Below, piece by piece: positions 11,503 to 24,231 of a DNA stretch of 64,000 bases. Below the pieces are notes generated by a model. The model did no database searches. It saw only the letters and a list, made by a program, of their open reading frames with translations, and was not told the origin of the DNA. Location of the stretch: positions 1,240,001 through 1,304,000 of the forward strand of contig NW_026515445.1 of assembly GCF_014898815.1 (NCBI RefSeq). The letters run 5' to 3'. Position 1 is the stretch's first letter; every line of letters begins with the position of its first letter. The position numbers and the translations under genes are program-made. This stretch comes from Panonychus citri. Taxonomy: Eukaryota; Arthropoda; Arachnida; Trombidiformes; Tetranychidae.

Positions 11503-14500
11503 TCACATGGAACGATATGGACCTTTCATCCTTAAATACTGGATTACATGAGATGGACCACCATTGACTATTTCAGCGGGTATTTCGGAGAGAGGACAAT
11601 TCTCAATGCTCATGATTTGTAAACTTGAGCAAAGAGCCAATTCATAAGGTAGATTGTGTAAATTGCGATTATCATTAATATAAAGTGTATCTAATTTCTC
11701 CAATGTACCTAAAGAAAGAAGAAAAAAAGATGGAATTATTTTCTGCCTTGGACAATATTATTAATAAGAATTGAGTAAAAATGAATTTCTTACCGATTTC
11801 TACAGGAATAGAAGTCAAATTATTTTCTCCTACACTTAAATATTCAAGATTAAAAAGACGACCAATTGCTCTAGGGAGCATTTGTAGTTGATTACTTTGC
11901 AATATTAGTCTTCTCAATTCACGCAGAGAGCCTGTGGTTAGATGGAAATGGAAAATTGTGATTAGTCTTAAATTGAAATGATCAAATTTGATTAGTGATT
12001 AGAAAGAAACTAACCAATCTCGTTGGGAAGTGATTCCAATTTATTCTCTTCTAAATCTAAAACCTTGAGACTATTGAGACGTCCTATTGTATATGGTAAT
12101 TTTTTAAGAATATTGTTCGATAAAATAAGAACTTCAAGGTTCTCTAATCGTCCAATGTCATCAGGTAAATTAGATAATTGATTAGTTCCTAAATTCAATT
12201 CAACCATATTCTCCCAAGTACCAATATCGAGAGGAAGTGCAGTCAATTGATTGTCTTTCATGTTCAATTTTGTTAGATTTTTAGCTCGAGAAAATATTCC
12301 ATAAGGTATTCGGTTGATTCTGTTGTGCTCCATGTTAATTGACTAAAATGAAGAGAAAAAAGAAGATAATTAATTAATCAGTTTGGGATAATCACTATGG
12401 GGAAGAAGGTTAAACATTTGAAACAAATGGCATCATCATGAACCATTTCAGTGAGAAAAAAAAAACAAAGTTAAACTTGTGATTTTATCTGCATAGACAT
12501 ACTAATGATTAATCTGCAATTAACTTAATTGTACCAATAAAAAGTTGCTGAGACTTGAAAAATCTTTAACTACTTGTAAAGTATAAATCTCAATAGTGAT
12601 CAATTTCATCGTAGAAACATAAGTTAATCATAAAAATTGCTATTTGTATTTAGCTTTTTCTAATCACAATTTCTAATTAGCTAAAATTAGCAATTGCTTT
12701 AAATGGCAATCAATATACTTGCACTCAAATACAAGGATATTAACGCTATTGTTATTATAAAACAGTAGCAATTACTGATTATAATCAGAGAGCAAAATAT
12801 TAGTTGTAGGATGAGGTTTAATAAAGTTATTTGCAACTATTAATAAATTGATTTCCAATCACTTAAATATGACATATGCAAACTGAGGGTTAGTTTATAT
12901 GGATTTTTGCTCATGATATTTTCCCTCCTTCGTTGATTCATTGAATATACAAAATGGAAGAGGATTTATCAACAATTGACTTGGTGAATGCTCATGAGAA
13001 ACAAGGGTAATACTTAAAAAGCATCTAATAAGTTCAACGGTTTCAAAAGTGAGTCTGAGTGAACAAGAGGATCTCATGAAATTGATTATAAGGATAGAGA
13101 AAAGGAAGAAAAAGAAGATGGAAGGAAGATGAAAAGAAAGAGAAAAGTGTAAATAGTGAGACATCCCTGTCAGTCTCTGTCTGTATTCAAGTTGACTGAA
13201 TTGGCATGTTACTTTTAATAGATGATTGGTGAGAATTGGAATAGTCAGCAAGTTCCATAAGTGAAACTACTGCATGTCTATTATCAATTTGATTAACTTG
13301 GTCATGGTCAATGATGAAAATGGAAAAGTATCAGATATCAGGATTAATAGAATCAAAGACACTTTAGGGTTTAACCTTAAAGTAAAAGTTAGTTGGTAAT
13401 TCTAGTGGTAGATAAGCTATAATCTTCATCATGATGTTAGTTGTGGATGATGAGGATGAAAAGTCTCGCTAAAAATTATCCTCAGGGTGATTCTCTTTAG
13501 AGCGAAAGTCTAACATAAATAGAAAATGTATTTTAAAAGATTCTAAAATTATCAAGATAGAAAACACGACTTTGTGATAATTTGGTTCGCTTTCACATTA
13601 CAAGGTCTTTTAGAATAGAAATAATATATTTTCTCTATTATCTTTCTTGGTAGTGGACTCAGTGTTTATGGAAGCTGTAAAACTGGTTAATCTGATGGTA
13701 AATGCAATAAGAAAATAGTCAATTAATTATGAGATTCGAGTGTAAATACTTACATCAACATTACAGAATTGTGAAGGTCCACCAGCAGGATAAGAGGAAA
13801 ATTGATTTCGTGAAAGGGTCAAAGTGGTCAGTTTTGTCAGACTAGACAAGAGGCCATCGGGTAATGACGAAAGAGCATTGTTTTCAACGTTAAACTCAGT
13901 TATTTGGATACAATTACTAAGAGATTCCGGAATTGACTGTAATCTATTATATCTGGAGATGGAGAGAGAGAGAGAGAGAGAAAAGAAAGTAAAGTGATAA
14001 ATATTATGATAGAAAGTGAAACTTTGGAAACCTTGGGCTACTGAGCTAATAATTTCTCCTCAAATTAACTGTTTGTATGTTTACCTCAATTCTAATCTGG
14101 TTAAATTAACTAGACTACCAATAGTGGCTGGAATATCGGCAAGCTCGTTATGTTGAACGTCAAGGTTGTTCAGTTGAACACAATCACCAATCTCTGTTGA
14201 CAAGAAAAATAAAGAAAGAAAAGTGATGCAAAATTAATTATGTTATTTAGCTTTAGTTAGTAAATTGTAGTTGCAATCCTTAGAATTGATACTCACCAGG
14301 AGGTAATCGCTCGAGATGATTATTCGAGGCATCAAGTGTTGCCAAATTAACCAAACGACCAATCCCTGCAGGCAACTCTTTTATTTTATTCTCTCGAAGA
14401 CTCAAAATCGTTAAATTCTGGAAATATGAGAGAAGAGAAAATTAAAATGAAAGAAAATGGGTTATAACTGTTCATTTTATGTTATCAGAGCTGCAAAGGG

Positions 14501-15285
14501 ATAAAGTAGAAAGGAATATGAAACGTGAGAGAAACACCTTGTTATCAGATGATATGCACTTAGAAAATGGTCGAATAATCATCCAAATAGATGCTAATCA
14601 AACATAAACATTGCAATTTTCGATCAACAATTAATTGCAATATCAACAGCCTTCAGTAAAAAAACGAATCATGAACCAAGTGCATATGCCTTTTTGCATT
14701 TAAGGTTACACTTAATTCGCATAATTGTATTTGATTGAATGCAAATGGGATAGGATATTTCTCGTGGAAATTGCATATGGAAAGTGATAAGATTCTTACA
14801 GATAAATTTGCTATATCGTCTTCTACGACTTTAATCCGATTGTAGCGTAAATGCAAAATGGACAATGATGTTAATTGGTAAACAACTGGTGGGATTTCGT
14901 TGAGCTTATTGTGTCTTAAGTCAAGAACTTTGATCTTTTTTAAATTGACAAGAGAATCTGGTAAACCGACCAGAATATTTTCATTAGCAGCTAATTTCTC
15001 AAGATTAATAAGACAACCAATTTCTTGAGGTAAATTAGTTAATTTGTTCTGGTAAAGGTATAATTCAGTAAGATGGGTAAGTTCCTTAATGGATCCAGGT
15101 AGTGTTGTGATACTACATTTGGTGAGATCAAGACGCTTTGAACTTTCTTCTTTGCATTGTTGTAATCGCTTCTCAGAATCTAAATGGTCCGCTTGCAATG
15201 AGTGTTTCTTTTTTCCAGCAGTTGGTTTGGCTTTACTTCCTCCAGGATGAGTAACGGTGACTTGTTTCACTGAAGCAGAATTCAT
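11503..15285 (-). CDS. SHOC2: Leucine-rich repeat protein SHOC2 (SUR-8), RAS-MAPK scaffold
   Basis: SHOC2 joins MRAS and PP1 to dephosphorylate RAF and promote ERK signalling. Seven coding exons were assembled: 15285-14800, 14417-14297, 14193-14085, 13952-13754, 12342-12015, 11931-11794 and 11708-11503. All have GT-AG borders and consistent phases, giving 528 residues against about 580 in vertebrates. After a Lys-rich N-terminus there are about 20 leucine-rich repeats of the form LxxLxLxxNxLxxLPxxIG. Diagnostic stretches include AGGPSQFCNVDSINMEHNRI across the exon 4/5 junction and NGGPSHVIQYLRMKGPYR at the C-terminus. The ATG at 15285 is the first one after an in-frame GTG, and the long intron 4 (12343-13753) holds only spurious frames. 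The N-terminus is shorter than in vertebrates, so the RVxF-like PP1-binding element was not verified. Confidence 0.93.
13962..13981. repeat. (GA)n microsatellite in a SHOC2 intron
   Basis: A short perfect GA run starting 9 nt upstream of the SHOC2 exon-4 3' splice site. On the transcribed strand it is a (TC)n run and may serve as the polypyrimidine tract. Confidence 0.85.
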
Positions 15286-15999
15286 TCTTTGTTCAAACTG
15301 TATCACTATTTAAATGCAAATAAAGCAGAAAAAATGAAAACAAGGTTCGTTTTTAACTTATTGTTGTTTCCACTCAAATGCCACACCTGAAAAGCTTTGA
15401 TTCTGTGGTCACGATTCAATGACGATGTTTATTTCTAATAATAAAGATTGTTGAGTGAGATTTGCACTAATCAAATTCTCACCAAAATCAGGGAGTTGTT
15501 ATGTTTTCAACTGATGAGATCTGTAGACACAAAGAAAACAATGAACATCAGGTTACAATTTTTACCAATGGGAAGAAAAATCTGTTTACAGATTCTCAAC
15601 ATGGAGAAACATAAGAAAGAAAGAGACAAGGAGAGAGAAAGAGAGAAAAAGAAAGTGAATCGAGTTGATTGATTGGAAAAGGTGAAAACTGATGATCCAA
15701 AAATACTTTGTCATCAAATGAAATTGCTACGAACTGGAAGAAGCTCCAAAATTATGAAAGAAGACAAAATAGTTAATCAAAAACATTGACGATAATTAAT
15801 TGAGATGAACAACAAAACCAAAGAAACTAAGAAGTGGCAAGAACAAGTCATGTGACTAAACCCGCGGTTAAAAAGCGCATTTTTTGAATAAAAGAAAAGG
15901 AATAAATTTTATTGATTCTTTATTGTTTATAATTAAACATTGATGGCCATCAGAACTATCGAAATGTAATGGTTGATATCAAAGGATGTAATGTAAGTA
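15286..15999. other. SHOC2 leader and SmB 3' flank
   Basis: The region holds the 5' leader and promoter of SHOC2 and the 3' end of the next minus-strand gene. A minus-strand AATAAA-type signal (TTTATT on the plus strand near 15907) is suitably placed for SmB. The open frame at 15448-15672 is purine-rich low complexity and not believed. Confidence 0.45.
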
Positions 16000-16747
16000 T
16001 TACATTGGACGAGGGGGCAATTTACCGAGTGGTGGTCCTGGAGGTGGTGGACCGGGTGGGGGAGGACCTCTCATCATTCCTAATGGAGGGGGTGGCATTC
16101 CACGGCCCATGGCTAATGGAGCACCAGGAATTCCGGGGGCGACTGATGTTAAAGGTCCTAATGGTAAACCAGGAATTGGACCAGGTCTTGGTGCACCGAC
16201 TGCAGCAGCGGCGGCAAGAGGTACTCCTCGTGCTTGTGGAGCCATAATTGATGGTGCGGGTCCACCGACACCTCTAACTGGACCTTGTAAACCAGGAGCA
16301 GCAGTGGCAATTGGAACAGCAGATGTAGGTACTCCTCTGCCCACTGCTCGTCCAAAACCTGGACCAGGAATAGTACCTAAAACTGGAACACGAGGAAGAC
16401 CTTCCTCAGGTGGTGGTGGCCCTTCAACTGTCATCGAAACAATTGTCTCTCCTCTTACTAAAATAAATCCCAAGACTCTTTTCTCTTCACGATCTGGACG
16501 ATTTCCTTTACCTCTAATCTTACGGTACTCCTCACAATCAGCTAAAATAACATTCATATGTTTGTCAAAAGCTTTAAAATGTCCAACTAAATTCCGTGAG
16601 TCATGCATCACTACTCTCATTCGGTAGTTGATGAATTGAACCATTTTGTTGTTTTTACTGATCGTCTGTAGAAAAGAAAAACACATTATCATCGATTACA
16701 AGGCAGTCTAATTGAATAACTGAGAATGACAATTAATTACTCACCAT
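16000..16747 (-). CDS. SNRPB: Small nuclear ribonucleoprotein SmB/B'
   Basis: SmB is one of the seven Sm proteins forming the ring on U1, U2, U4 and U5 snRNAs. There are two exons: the first is just the start codon (16747-16745, ATG|GTGAGT) and the second is 16665-16000, together 222 residues. The N-terminus has the Sm1 motif (HFKAFDKHMNVILADCEE, about residues 31-48) and the Sm2 motif (VLGFILVRGE), then SMTVEGPPPP. The C-terminal half is Gly/Pro/Ala-rich with PPPGPPPPGPP and GMRG/GRGMPPPP-like repeats, the proline-rich tail that binds WW or GYF domains. The split after ATG explains why the open frame runs upstream into non-Sm sequence. Its partner U1 snRNA lies 41 kb away in this window. Confidence 0.96.
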
Positions 16748-16839
16748 TTTGATAATTTAATCAATTTACCGGGTAAACAAATTAATTAACCTCGTTTTTC
16801 ACTTTTCAAAACAAAACTCACACAACAAAAAGTCTCTAA

Positions 16840-16852
16840 AGTGACATCTAGT
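16840..16852 (-). promoter_or_regulatory. CTAGATGTCAC promoter word upstream of SmB
   Basis: The minus strand reads ACTAGATGTCACT about 95 bp upstream of the SmB start codon, in the gene's sense direction. Near-identical words occur upstream of Maelstrom (40253-40267) and the HMG-box gene (57355-57369). The core AGATGTCRC resembles the CTCF core AGRKGGCGC, which suggests but does not show an insulator or promoter factor. Confidence 0.35.
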
Positions 16853-16976
16853 TACTCGCGAGAGAATCAAAAGAAGCGGGAAAATCAAAAGTACGAGAAT
16901 GAAATTTTTTTTTTCGATAAATGAAATCGAGTGATTAGAATATTTTTTCAATGGATTTTTTATTAACATGATAATA

Positions 16977-18351
16977 CTATGAAGATTTAGCTGATTCCAT
17001 TATAGCGAGTTTAACATCAAGAGGTTTCATCAATTTAAGGTAAAGAAGTAAATTAACTTTGACTCTGGTGATATGAACTTTTTCCTGTCGATTAAAATGA
17101 GAAATTTTTATTAATTAACGAAATAATGGTTAATTGTTTAATCAATTTACTAAAAGAAATTCTCACCTCTAGATTAGTCTCTTTGTTCCGTAAGCCAATT
17201 ATTCCTAATTGTAAGCTTTCTTGTGTAATCGAAATTGAATAAGGTATTCCAATTGAATCGAACCTTTAAACGAAATTAGAACAAGAAATTAGAATTGAAA
17301 TTGATTTTTTTTCTCAATTTTTTCAATTAAATACCATGAAAATGAGACATTCTGAAGAGAGTTGGAACGATGTTTGAATGGGAATACGGTAATTCCACAG
17401 TCTTTCATCTCTTTCATTAGGTAATTAGCGACTTCCTCCAACTTGGAATCCAAATCAGAATTAGTTGATGACTGTATCGAAATGGCAACATGATAAGGAG
17501 CAAGAGATTCATGAAACCACATTTCCTGAAATAAGAAAAAGTCACAATTGAAATTACATTTCAAGTTGAATTCGAAACTTAAATCAAAACAAGAACTCAC
17601 TTTGAAATCTCCGTTCTCGTCCTGTGAACATCCATCGATCATGTAAGAAATGGTCGCATTATCGGGGAAGATCTTTGACCAAATCAAATGTTGATTCGAT
17701 TGGAATCCGAACATTTCGTTGATTTGATCAGAATCAGTTAAATATTTCACGTTCTCAAGACACAAACTTTTCTCATCAATCAAAGAAGATCTGAAATCGA
17801 TGGTTACATTTTCCGTGTTGGTTGATTTACATTTTCCAATTGGCGATTGATAAAAGTGCGATGGGCATCCAGATAACTGTGCAAACGAAATGATTACAAT
17901 CAAGTCGAACAATCAAATTAAAATTGGTACTCACCTTTCGCCACCATCGATACCTTTCATTTTGAAAGGAATAAAACAAATTAAGAGATTGACTTTTATC
18001 ACACAAAATGATTAAGTTTTTCATTGGTCTTTTGCTTGACCATAAATTCAGATTCTCATGAGGTTCACTAATCACCTCGATTGAATCAACCGAATCAAAA
18101 TTAACAGCAAATTTATCCAATTGTCTTCCATGTAACAAACTATTCAGACTTTTGAAACTGCTGAGACCAGAAATCGGGAAGACACTGAACTTGTCAATCA
18201 GTCGATTGTAATCATTTATGCATCGCTTCAAATTGGATTTAATTATGATACCAAAAGTGGCCAATTCTTTGATTTTTTCAGCCTTTGAATTTAGATGAAC
18301 AAAACCTTTGCTTTGTAGATAAACGAAACACTTTGGAACATTGGAAGACAT
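16977..18351 (-). CDS. POLG2: DNA polymerase gamma accessory subunit (mitochondrial)
   Basis: POLG2 is the processivity subunit of mitochondrial DNA polymerase, a catalytically dead relative of class II aminoacyl-tRNA synthetases. Five exons were assembled: 18351-17935, 17876-17601, 17525-17335, 17263-17167 and 17084-16977, all in phase, giving 362 residues, close to the fly protein's length. The C-terminal anticodon-binding-like domain is the best evidence: ESLAPYHVAI, GITVFPF, IPYSISITQESLQLGIIGLR, then NKETNLEEKVHI and VKVNLLLYLK, matching the APxxVAL...LRSRDTTxKExxHI pattern of the family. The N-terminal half diverges strongly and no clean presequence is seen, so import is inferred from the family. 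It is separated from SmB by about 230 bp. Confidence 0.82.
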
Positions 18352-19033
18352 TTAAATTCTAATCAATCAACTAAATAGAGAAAAATTAAGAACCAATTGA
18401 AATCATTTGAAATGAACAAAAAGTAAAGGAGTAAACCAAGATCGAATTGAACAATTAAGACAATTAAGGTTCTTGAATCTGTTCACCAAGAAAATGTGAC
18501 TGATCATATGGTCACAGTTTATTTGAGTATCAAGAGATGGCGAGAGGAAGATGATGATTAAATTTAATTTTCTGAACAATCAGCAATTGATTAATTCGTA
18601 GCATTGAAACGACTCTTGAATCGCAAATTAATTAAAAGGTTTACCTTTGATGATTCAATCGAAAGTCAAAAGATTTCAACCCATGAATAAAATGAAGTCA
18701 ATTGGGTTCAATTAACCTGATTTTTTTTGTTAATTAATTTGACTCGTATAAGATAATTGGATCTGGTAGATTTAAAATTATCAATTGAACAAATGAATGC
18801 CGACAGATTAACAACATAGTTTTAACATCAACAGGAAATAATTTTTAAAATAAATTACAAACGGACTAATAAACCTATTCGATAGGGTTTAAAATTTGAT
18901 TTTGGGACAAAAGTCTTTCAATTTTCAGGGATTAGAAGATCAAGTAAAGATCAGAAGAGGGAAAATTATGAGGCCAGAAAGGGAAGGTTAATTAATTTCA
19001 TGAGAAGTGACCATTATGCTCATGCTAATCAAC
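18352..19033. other. Intergenic between POLG2 and DLAT
   Basis: POLG2 promoter side and DLAT 3' flank, both on the minus strand. I see no ORF or motif of note. Confidence 0.5.
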
Positions 19034-20853
19034 TTAGATAATCATTGTAACAGGATCTTCTAAAAATCGTTTAAAATTCTGTAACCACTGAGCTCCCACT
19101 GCCCCGTCAACGACTCTGTGATCACAACTAAGGGTGACATTCATCACATTTGCTACCTTGAAGCCTCCGTTTTCATCAGGTACAACTTTCTTTTCAGCTG
19201 CGCCAACGGCAAGAATACAGGACTGAGGTGGACTGATTATGGCACAAAAGTGTTTAACTCCGAACATCCCTAAGTTTGAAATGGTAAAAGTGCCTCCTTG
19301 GAATTCTTGAGGTTCCAATTTGCCTGGAAAAAAATTGACAAAATTAGTTAAATTGCTCTGATTCTCATTCAAGGGCCAATAGAAATTTGAAATTACCATC
19401 TCGAGCTTTGGCAGCTAAAGCTTTAGTTTGCTCGCTGATTTCCTTGACTCCTTTGGTTTCAGCGTTGAAAATGATCGGTGTGATTAGACCTCTTTCCGTA
19501 CTAACTGCCACAGAAACATCAACGTTTGAATATTGTCGTATGAATGATTCTTGCCAAGATGAATTCGTTTCTGGTACTTTTTTACATGCGAGAGCAGAAG
19601 CTTTAATCACGAAATCGTTTACGGAGACTTTGAAATTTTCCTTGCTGAGCATTTCATTTACCCTTTTCCTCAGGCTGAATAAAAGAAAATCAAGATTAAG
19701 ATGATTTGCTTTACCAATGAATTAAAGTTTTACTTACGCAAGAAGTTGATCCATTTCAATGTCAACACTTAAGTAATAATGAGGAATAGATTGTTTTGAT
19801 TGCAATAATCTCTTGGCGATAGTTTGACGCATTCCAGTGAGAGGTATGTCTACAAAAGAGCCTCCAGCGACTGGAGCTGCGACAGTGGCTGCTACTGGAG
19901 AAGCTGATGCAACATCTTGGGCAATGATTCGACCACCAGGTCCCGACCCTTGACCAACGAATGAAAGATCGATCCCTTTAGAAGAGGCTAAAGCTTTAGC
20001 GAAAGGACTAGCAAAGATTCTGCCCCCGGCAGGAGCTCCACCAGAGAATGCGACCTGTTGGGGAGCGCTTTGAGGAGCTGAAGCTGGAGCTTGTTGAGAA
20101 GGCGATGCTGGTGCAGAATCTGCGGCTGGTTTAGCGGAAGATTCTGAAGGGACAAAATCTTTGAACGCAGCAATATCCTCTTGGTTAGAAACTATGATAC
20201 ACAGAAGCTAAAAGGAAATGAAACATAATTAGATCAGTGAATGGGGAAGTTTTAAATCAATCTGATCGATGATATAATCTTCAAGAATGGAATCATACTT
20301 GTCCAATTGGAATATCCTTAGTTCCAGCAGAGACCAATATTCTAGCTAAATAACCTTCTTCTGGTGTCTCGAAGCCCATTGTAGCTTTATCTGTTTCAAT
20401 CTCAGCCAACAAATCACCTTCATTAAGTTTGTCACCTTCCTTCTTTTCCCATGAAATTATGGTTCCCATTTCCATGGTTGGTGATAATGCAGGTAATGGA
20501 ACCGGTGTGTATTCTGGTAAATCGCCAGAGGAAAAACACCTAACATTATATTGCAAAGGTTTACCAGAAAGTAAACCATAATGAGCACATCGACTCTTCT
20601 CTAGTCTGATACATCTAACAGAGAAAAACAGAAACAGTTTGGAACAATTAGAAATCAAACTAAACAGCAAATAGCAGGAAAAACACTACGAATAATCAAC
20701 TTACGATGAGAGTGTTGATGATGATGAATATAATCGAGTATTTCGAGAGGTTACCTTGAACTTGCCCACAGATTCCAAATCTTTTTTAATGATGTTCGCT
20801 AGTTTATTGACATTGAGCGGATTAGCTCTCGAAATGATAAGGGTTCGAAACAT
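19034..20853 (-). CDS. DLAT: Dihydrolipoyl acetyltransferase, E2 of pyruvate dehydrogenase
   Basis: DLAT transfers the acetyl group from lipoate to CoA in the mitochondrial pyruvate dehydrogenase core. Exons: 20853-20705, 20614-20299, 20207-19738, 19674-19397 and 19323-19034, in phase, total 500 residues. Order: a basic, Ser-rich presequence starting MFRTLIISRANP; one lipoyl domain with the lysine in EIETDKATMGFE; a Pro/Ala/Ser/Gln linker; a peripheral-subunit-binding domain (FASPFAKALASSKGIDL...GPGGRI); and the catalytic domain ending with the active-site motif CDHRVVDG and WLQNFKRFLEDP. Vertebrate DLAT has two lipoyl domains, whereas insects and this gene have one. Everything needed for activity is present. 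Confidence 0.95.
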
Positions 20854-21960
20854 AATTTGCTATAAACAATAAAAAAGAAAACAATTGATTAAATTAAATA
20901 TCCAAAAAACAAAGACAATCAAAACGTAGCTTCAATATCAAAGTCAAATCATTGTGATGACTTTAAGTGAGACCAGAAAATCAAAACAGAGAAAAAGAGC
21001 GCGAAACTCAAACTGATTAGGAAAATGGTTCCGATTGATTTTGATGAAAATCTGAAACAATTAATGAGATAAATTATCTCATTTGATTTGATAGAATGTC
21101 TAACCAATTGCTTATAGTTTGATTGACAGTAAAACGTTTCAAAATTATACCGTAATTAATAAAGTTTGTGTAAGAAAAAGTTTATTTTTATCAAGTAATA
21201 ATCAAATCAATTGTATTGGTCATTTGTATTGTTCAATTGTTTTGTTTTTTAACTGTTTCATCACTAAGCTGATAACTTGTTAAATATTTGAATTGTTTAA
21301 CAATTTAAATAAATAACTGGATTGGCTGAATATGAGTTAGTTAGTTTTTTAAAATTTTTTTCGACAAAATGTTAATCACAAGGATTGATGAAAATGAAGC
21401 CTTTGAATTGTTTTGTGCTCATTTAGTTGAGGAAATTTTCTGATTAATTATCGATTGAAATTAATCTGAGATCCAAATGATTAATCTTAATTGTCGAGCA
21501 GGGACAATGGTTCAAACGTCCTCTAGAATCGACTCAGTGTTAAATAAACAGTTTGATTATGTGCAACAAGAATTAAACTGATCTAAATTTACTTGAAAGT
21601 AAAAACGATGAACGTTGATCATCAGATGAATATTCAAGTGAATGAAACAATATTATCAATAGTGAATAATAAGTAACCAGAAAACCAGAAGAATCAAAAC
21701 AAACCCGAAACCAGAATCAACTCGAAGGTATGAGAATTTTTCTTAATTACTTTTTCTCTGTTCATCATCATCATCAATTAACTTTAAGATTTACAAGAAC
21801 ATGAGAGTGAGCAACAGAGAGAGAGAAAAGTTGAGAGACGAGATGAAGATGAAGATGAGAGGGGAGAGAGTGAAAAAAGTGATATACAATATGAAGATGA
21901 AAACAACTCCCACATTAGACCTTGTCGTTAATCCCACGCCCGTTTCTGAATAACAATCAA
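20854..21960. other. Divergent intergenic region DLAT / small HSP
   Basis: DLAT (-) and the small heat-shock gene (+) start on opposite sides. No coding frame is seen. A GA-rich run occupies 21815-21870. I looked for tandem nGAAn/nTTCn heat-shock elements and found no convincing array. Confidence 0.45.
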
Positions 21961-21967
21961 CGATTAG

Positions 21968-22001
21968 TATAAATTGTAAGTCTAGTTACTCTCTGTTCAG
22001 T
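21968..22001 (+). promoter_or_regulatory. TATA box and TCAGT initiator of the small HSP gene
   Basis: TATAAAT at 21968-21974 lies 31 nt upstream of the A in TCAGT (21997-22001), the arthropod initiator consensus. The implied start site is about 170 nt before the ATG. A TATA core promoter is typical of inducible heat-shock genes. Confidence 0.5.
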
Positions 22002-22171
22002 TAACTTGCGAATCCTTGTTAACATAGTTAATTTCATTATCACCATTGATTGAACACAAATCATCATCTTCATCAAGATTATCAGTTATAATCAATTTCC
22101 AAGAGTTAATTGAATTGTGTGATTGTTTGATATCTTTCCAGTTATTGAAACTCAAGTGAACCATAAATATC

Positions 22172-24231
22172 ATGACTTCCGAAAGAAAAGTTCCAGTTCT
22201 AAGATCAGATTTCAATCTGATTGATAAAGAGTTTGATTCAATTCGAGATCGATTCGAGGTGGAAATGAAAAGAATGGAGGAAGAAATGAGTCGATTTCGA
22301 TCACAAATTCAGGAAAGAGAAAGAGACTTCTTTTCCACTGGACATTTAACTCGAACCGAATCTCCGACCAACAGACATCGTCACGAAGTAACTTCATGGC
22401 TCGACGATTCATCGCTCGTTCATGATACTCCCGATGGAAAAATAGTCAGATTGAGATACGATGTTTCCCAATATGTTCCGGAAGAAATTGTTGTTAAAAC
22501 AATCGATCGACGATTAAAGGTGAGTTTAGACAATTTAATTTGCTATTAGAGACCATTGAACATTTCTAGTTAGTTAACAACCAATTTAGCTGATAGATTT
22601 GGAGGAAATTAAATTGTTACCAACAGAGTTAAGGTTAACCAAGAAAACCAAAAATACTCATGATGACATGATGAAAGTTTCAAAGTGTATTAACAATTTA
22701 GTCAACTAATCTTAAAATAGATTGTCAAACATTTTATCTCATGTTAATAATCAACTAATTATATTTTCATTCTTGAAATAGTTTACCAATGAGAGATAAT
22801 CATACAATCAAGTATGAATAATTCATTAACTTATAATAATTTAGTTGATGATTTATAAATTATTTTATTGTTTCTCATCAATCAACATACAAAAATTCAA
22901 GATAAACAACCAATGAATTAGTTAATTGTGTTTATACATCATCTTTAAATCATCCTGTTGATTAAATTATTTTTTCTTGTTTTTTTATTTGGTGAAACTT
23001 TTTCAGTTTAATAAACTATAATTAGGATAATCAATATAATCAAAAGTCAGGAATCTCAATAATAATCATATTTTAATCATGAAACATGAAATTTGCTGAA
23101 TTAATGAAAAGGAAGAGCAGAATCGAGGGAAAATCAATATCATTATAATCATAATTAAGGTCATTGGGTGAGTTTAGTTTCTAAATATAAATCCATGCTT
23201 TCAGCTGATTGTTGGTTGATTGTTGGTTGATTGTTGTCTGGTGAATATCAATCAACCGTATTAACCATCATATTCCGGTGCTTTTAATCAGTTAACAATC
23301 ATCAATTCTGCGTAAAACTTTTGATACGATGATGAACTTGATTAGAAGCCAGAATTTGTTTCTTTCCATTTGATTAGATGAAACATTAGAATTTTAATTG
23401 TTCTTAATCATCATTATCTCGATTAGATTGTTTTTTTTCTGTTCTCATTGAAACCGATCCATTCCTAATTTACCAATCAATTGAAATGATGAAATTGTTT
23501 CACAATTTCAATGACAATCAATTGACCAGTAACCTGGATCCATTGATTAATCAGAATCAAAAATAAATCAGAACCTTTAATCATCATCGTAGTTAATGAC
23601 TGAGTGGGCACAACTCCAATTAGTTAATCCATTTGAGTTTCATCTTCCTAGGCTCATCTTCATCTCTAATGATTAACATTGGATATAAATAATATACTAA
23701 TTGTAATTAGTTGTTTCCATAAAAGGGAAACATTTTTCACTAGAAAATTAACTTTCAAGGTTATTATTAAGATGGATGTAAGTAAAAACCAAATATAAAC
23801 AATCAACTCCTCCAGATTATCATCGTTGGAATTATTTTTAATCATTTACAATTAAGTGAATGTAGGTGTTGAAGAGGAACCACTGATTTAACATCTCTAT
23901 GTTGTTTCCATTAATTATCGGTGATTAATTGATTGAAGGAAACATTGACAAGCGAATGGAAATAACAAAACTTTTCCATCAAATTAATTGTTCACATTAT
24001 TAATTATGTTTCTTTTTCTCTCATGCAATTTAGGTTCATGCTGTTCATGAAGAGAATACTGAAAATCGAAAAGTATTCCGTGAATTTAATCGGGAATTCC
24101 TCCTTCCCGAAGGTGTTAATCCAGAGCAGATTCGATCGACTTTGTCCACTGACGGGATTCTAACGGTCGAAGCTCCTTTGGCCGCGATCGAAGGTTCAAA
24201 CGAAAGACGAATTCCGATTGCGCATAAATGA
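22172..24231 (+). CDS. Small heat-shock protein (alpha-crystallin/Hsp20 family)
   Basis: An ATP-independent chaperone holding unfolding proteins. Two exons, 22172-22519 and 24034-24231, are joined in phase 0 after the lysine of DRRLK, giving 181 residues. The N-terminal 80 residues are charged (repeated Glu/Arg). The alpha-crystallin domain starts at about DGKIVRLRYDVSQYVPEEI and continues in exon 2 with VHAVHEE, FNREFLLPEGV, the conserved GILTVEAP and a C-terminal I-P-I (IxI) motif. The 1.5-kb intron cuts the domain at the beta-strand loop before VHA. It resembles arthropod l(2)efl-type Hsp20 proteins; orthology to a single named gene cannot be fixed. Confidence 0.92.
23206..23238. repeat. 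Three tandem 11-mers in the sHSP intron
   Basis: TGATTGTTGGT is repeated three times head-to-tail, the last copy with one change. It is a tandem version of the TTGATTG word that pervades non-coding DNA of the window. Confidence 0.7.

Noticed and set aside
12895..13251. 118-codon minus-strand ORF
   Set aside because: Lies wholly inside SHOC2 intron 4; the flanking exons join in phase without it.
16109..16627. Gly/Pro-rich plus-strand ORF of 172 codons
   Set aside because: Exact antisense of SmB; long only because Gly/Pro codons complement each other.
21790..22171. Heat-shock element array at the sHSP promoter
   Set aside because: Isolated GAA and TTC units occur, but not three alternating units at 5-bp spacing.
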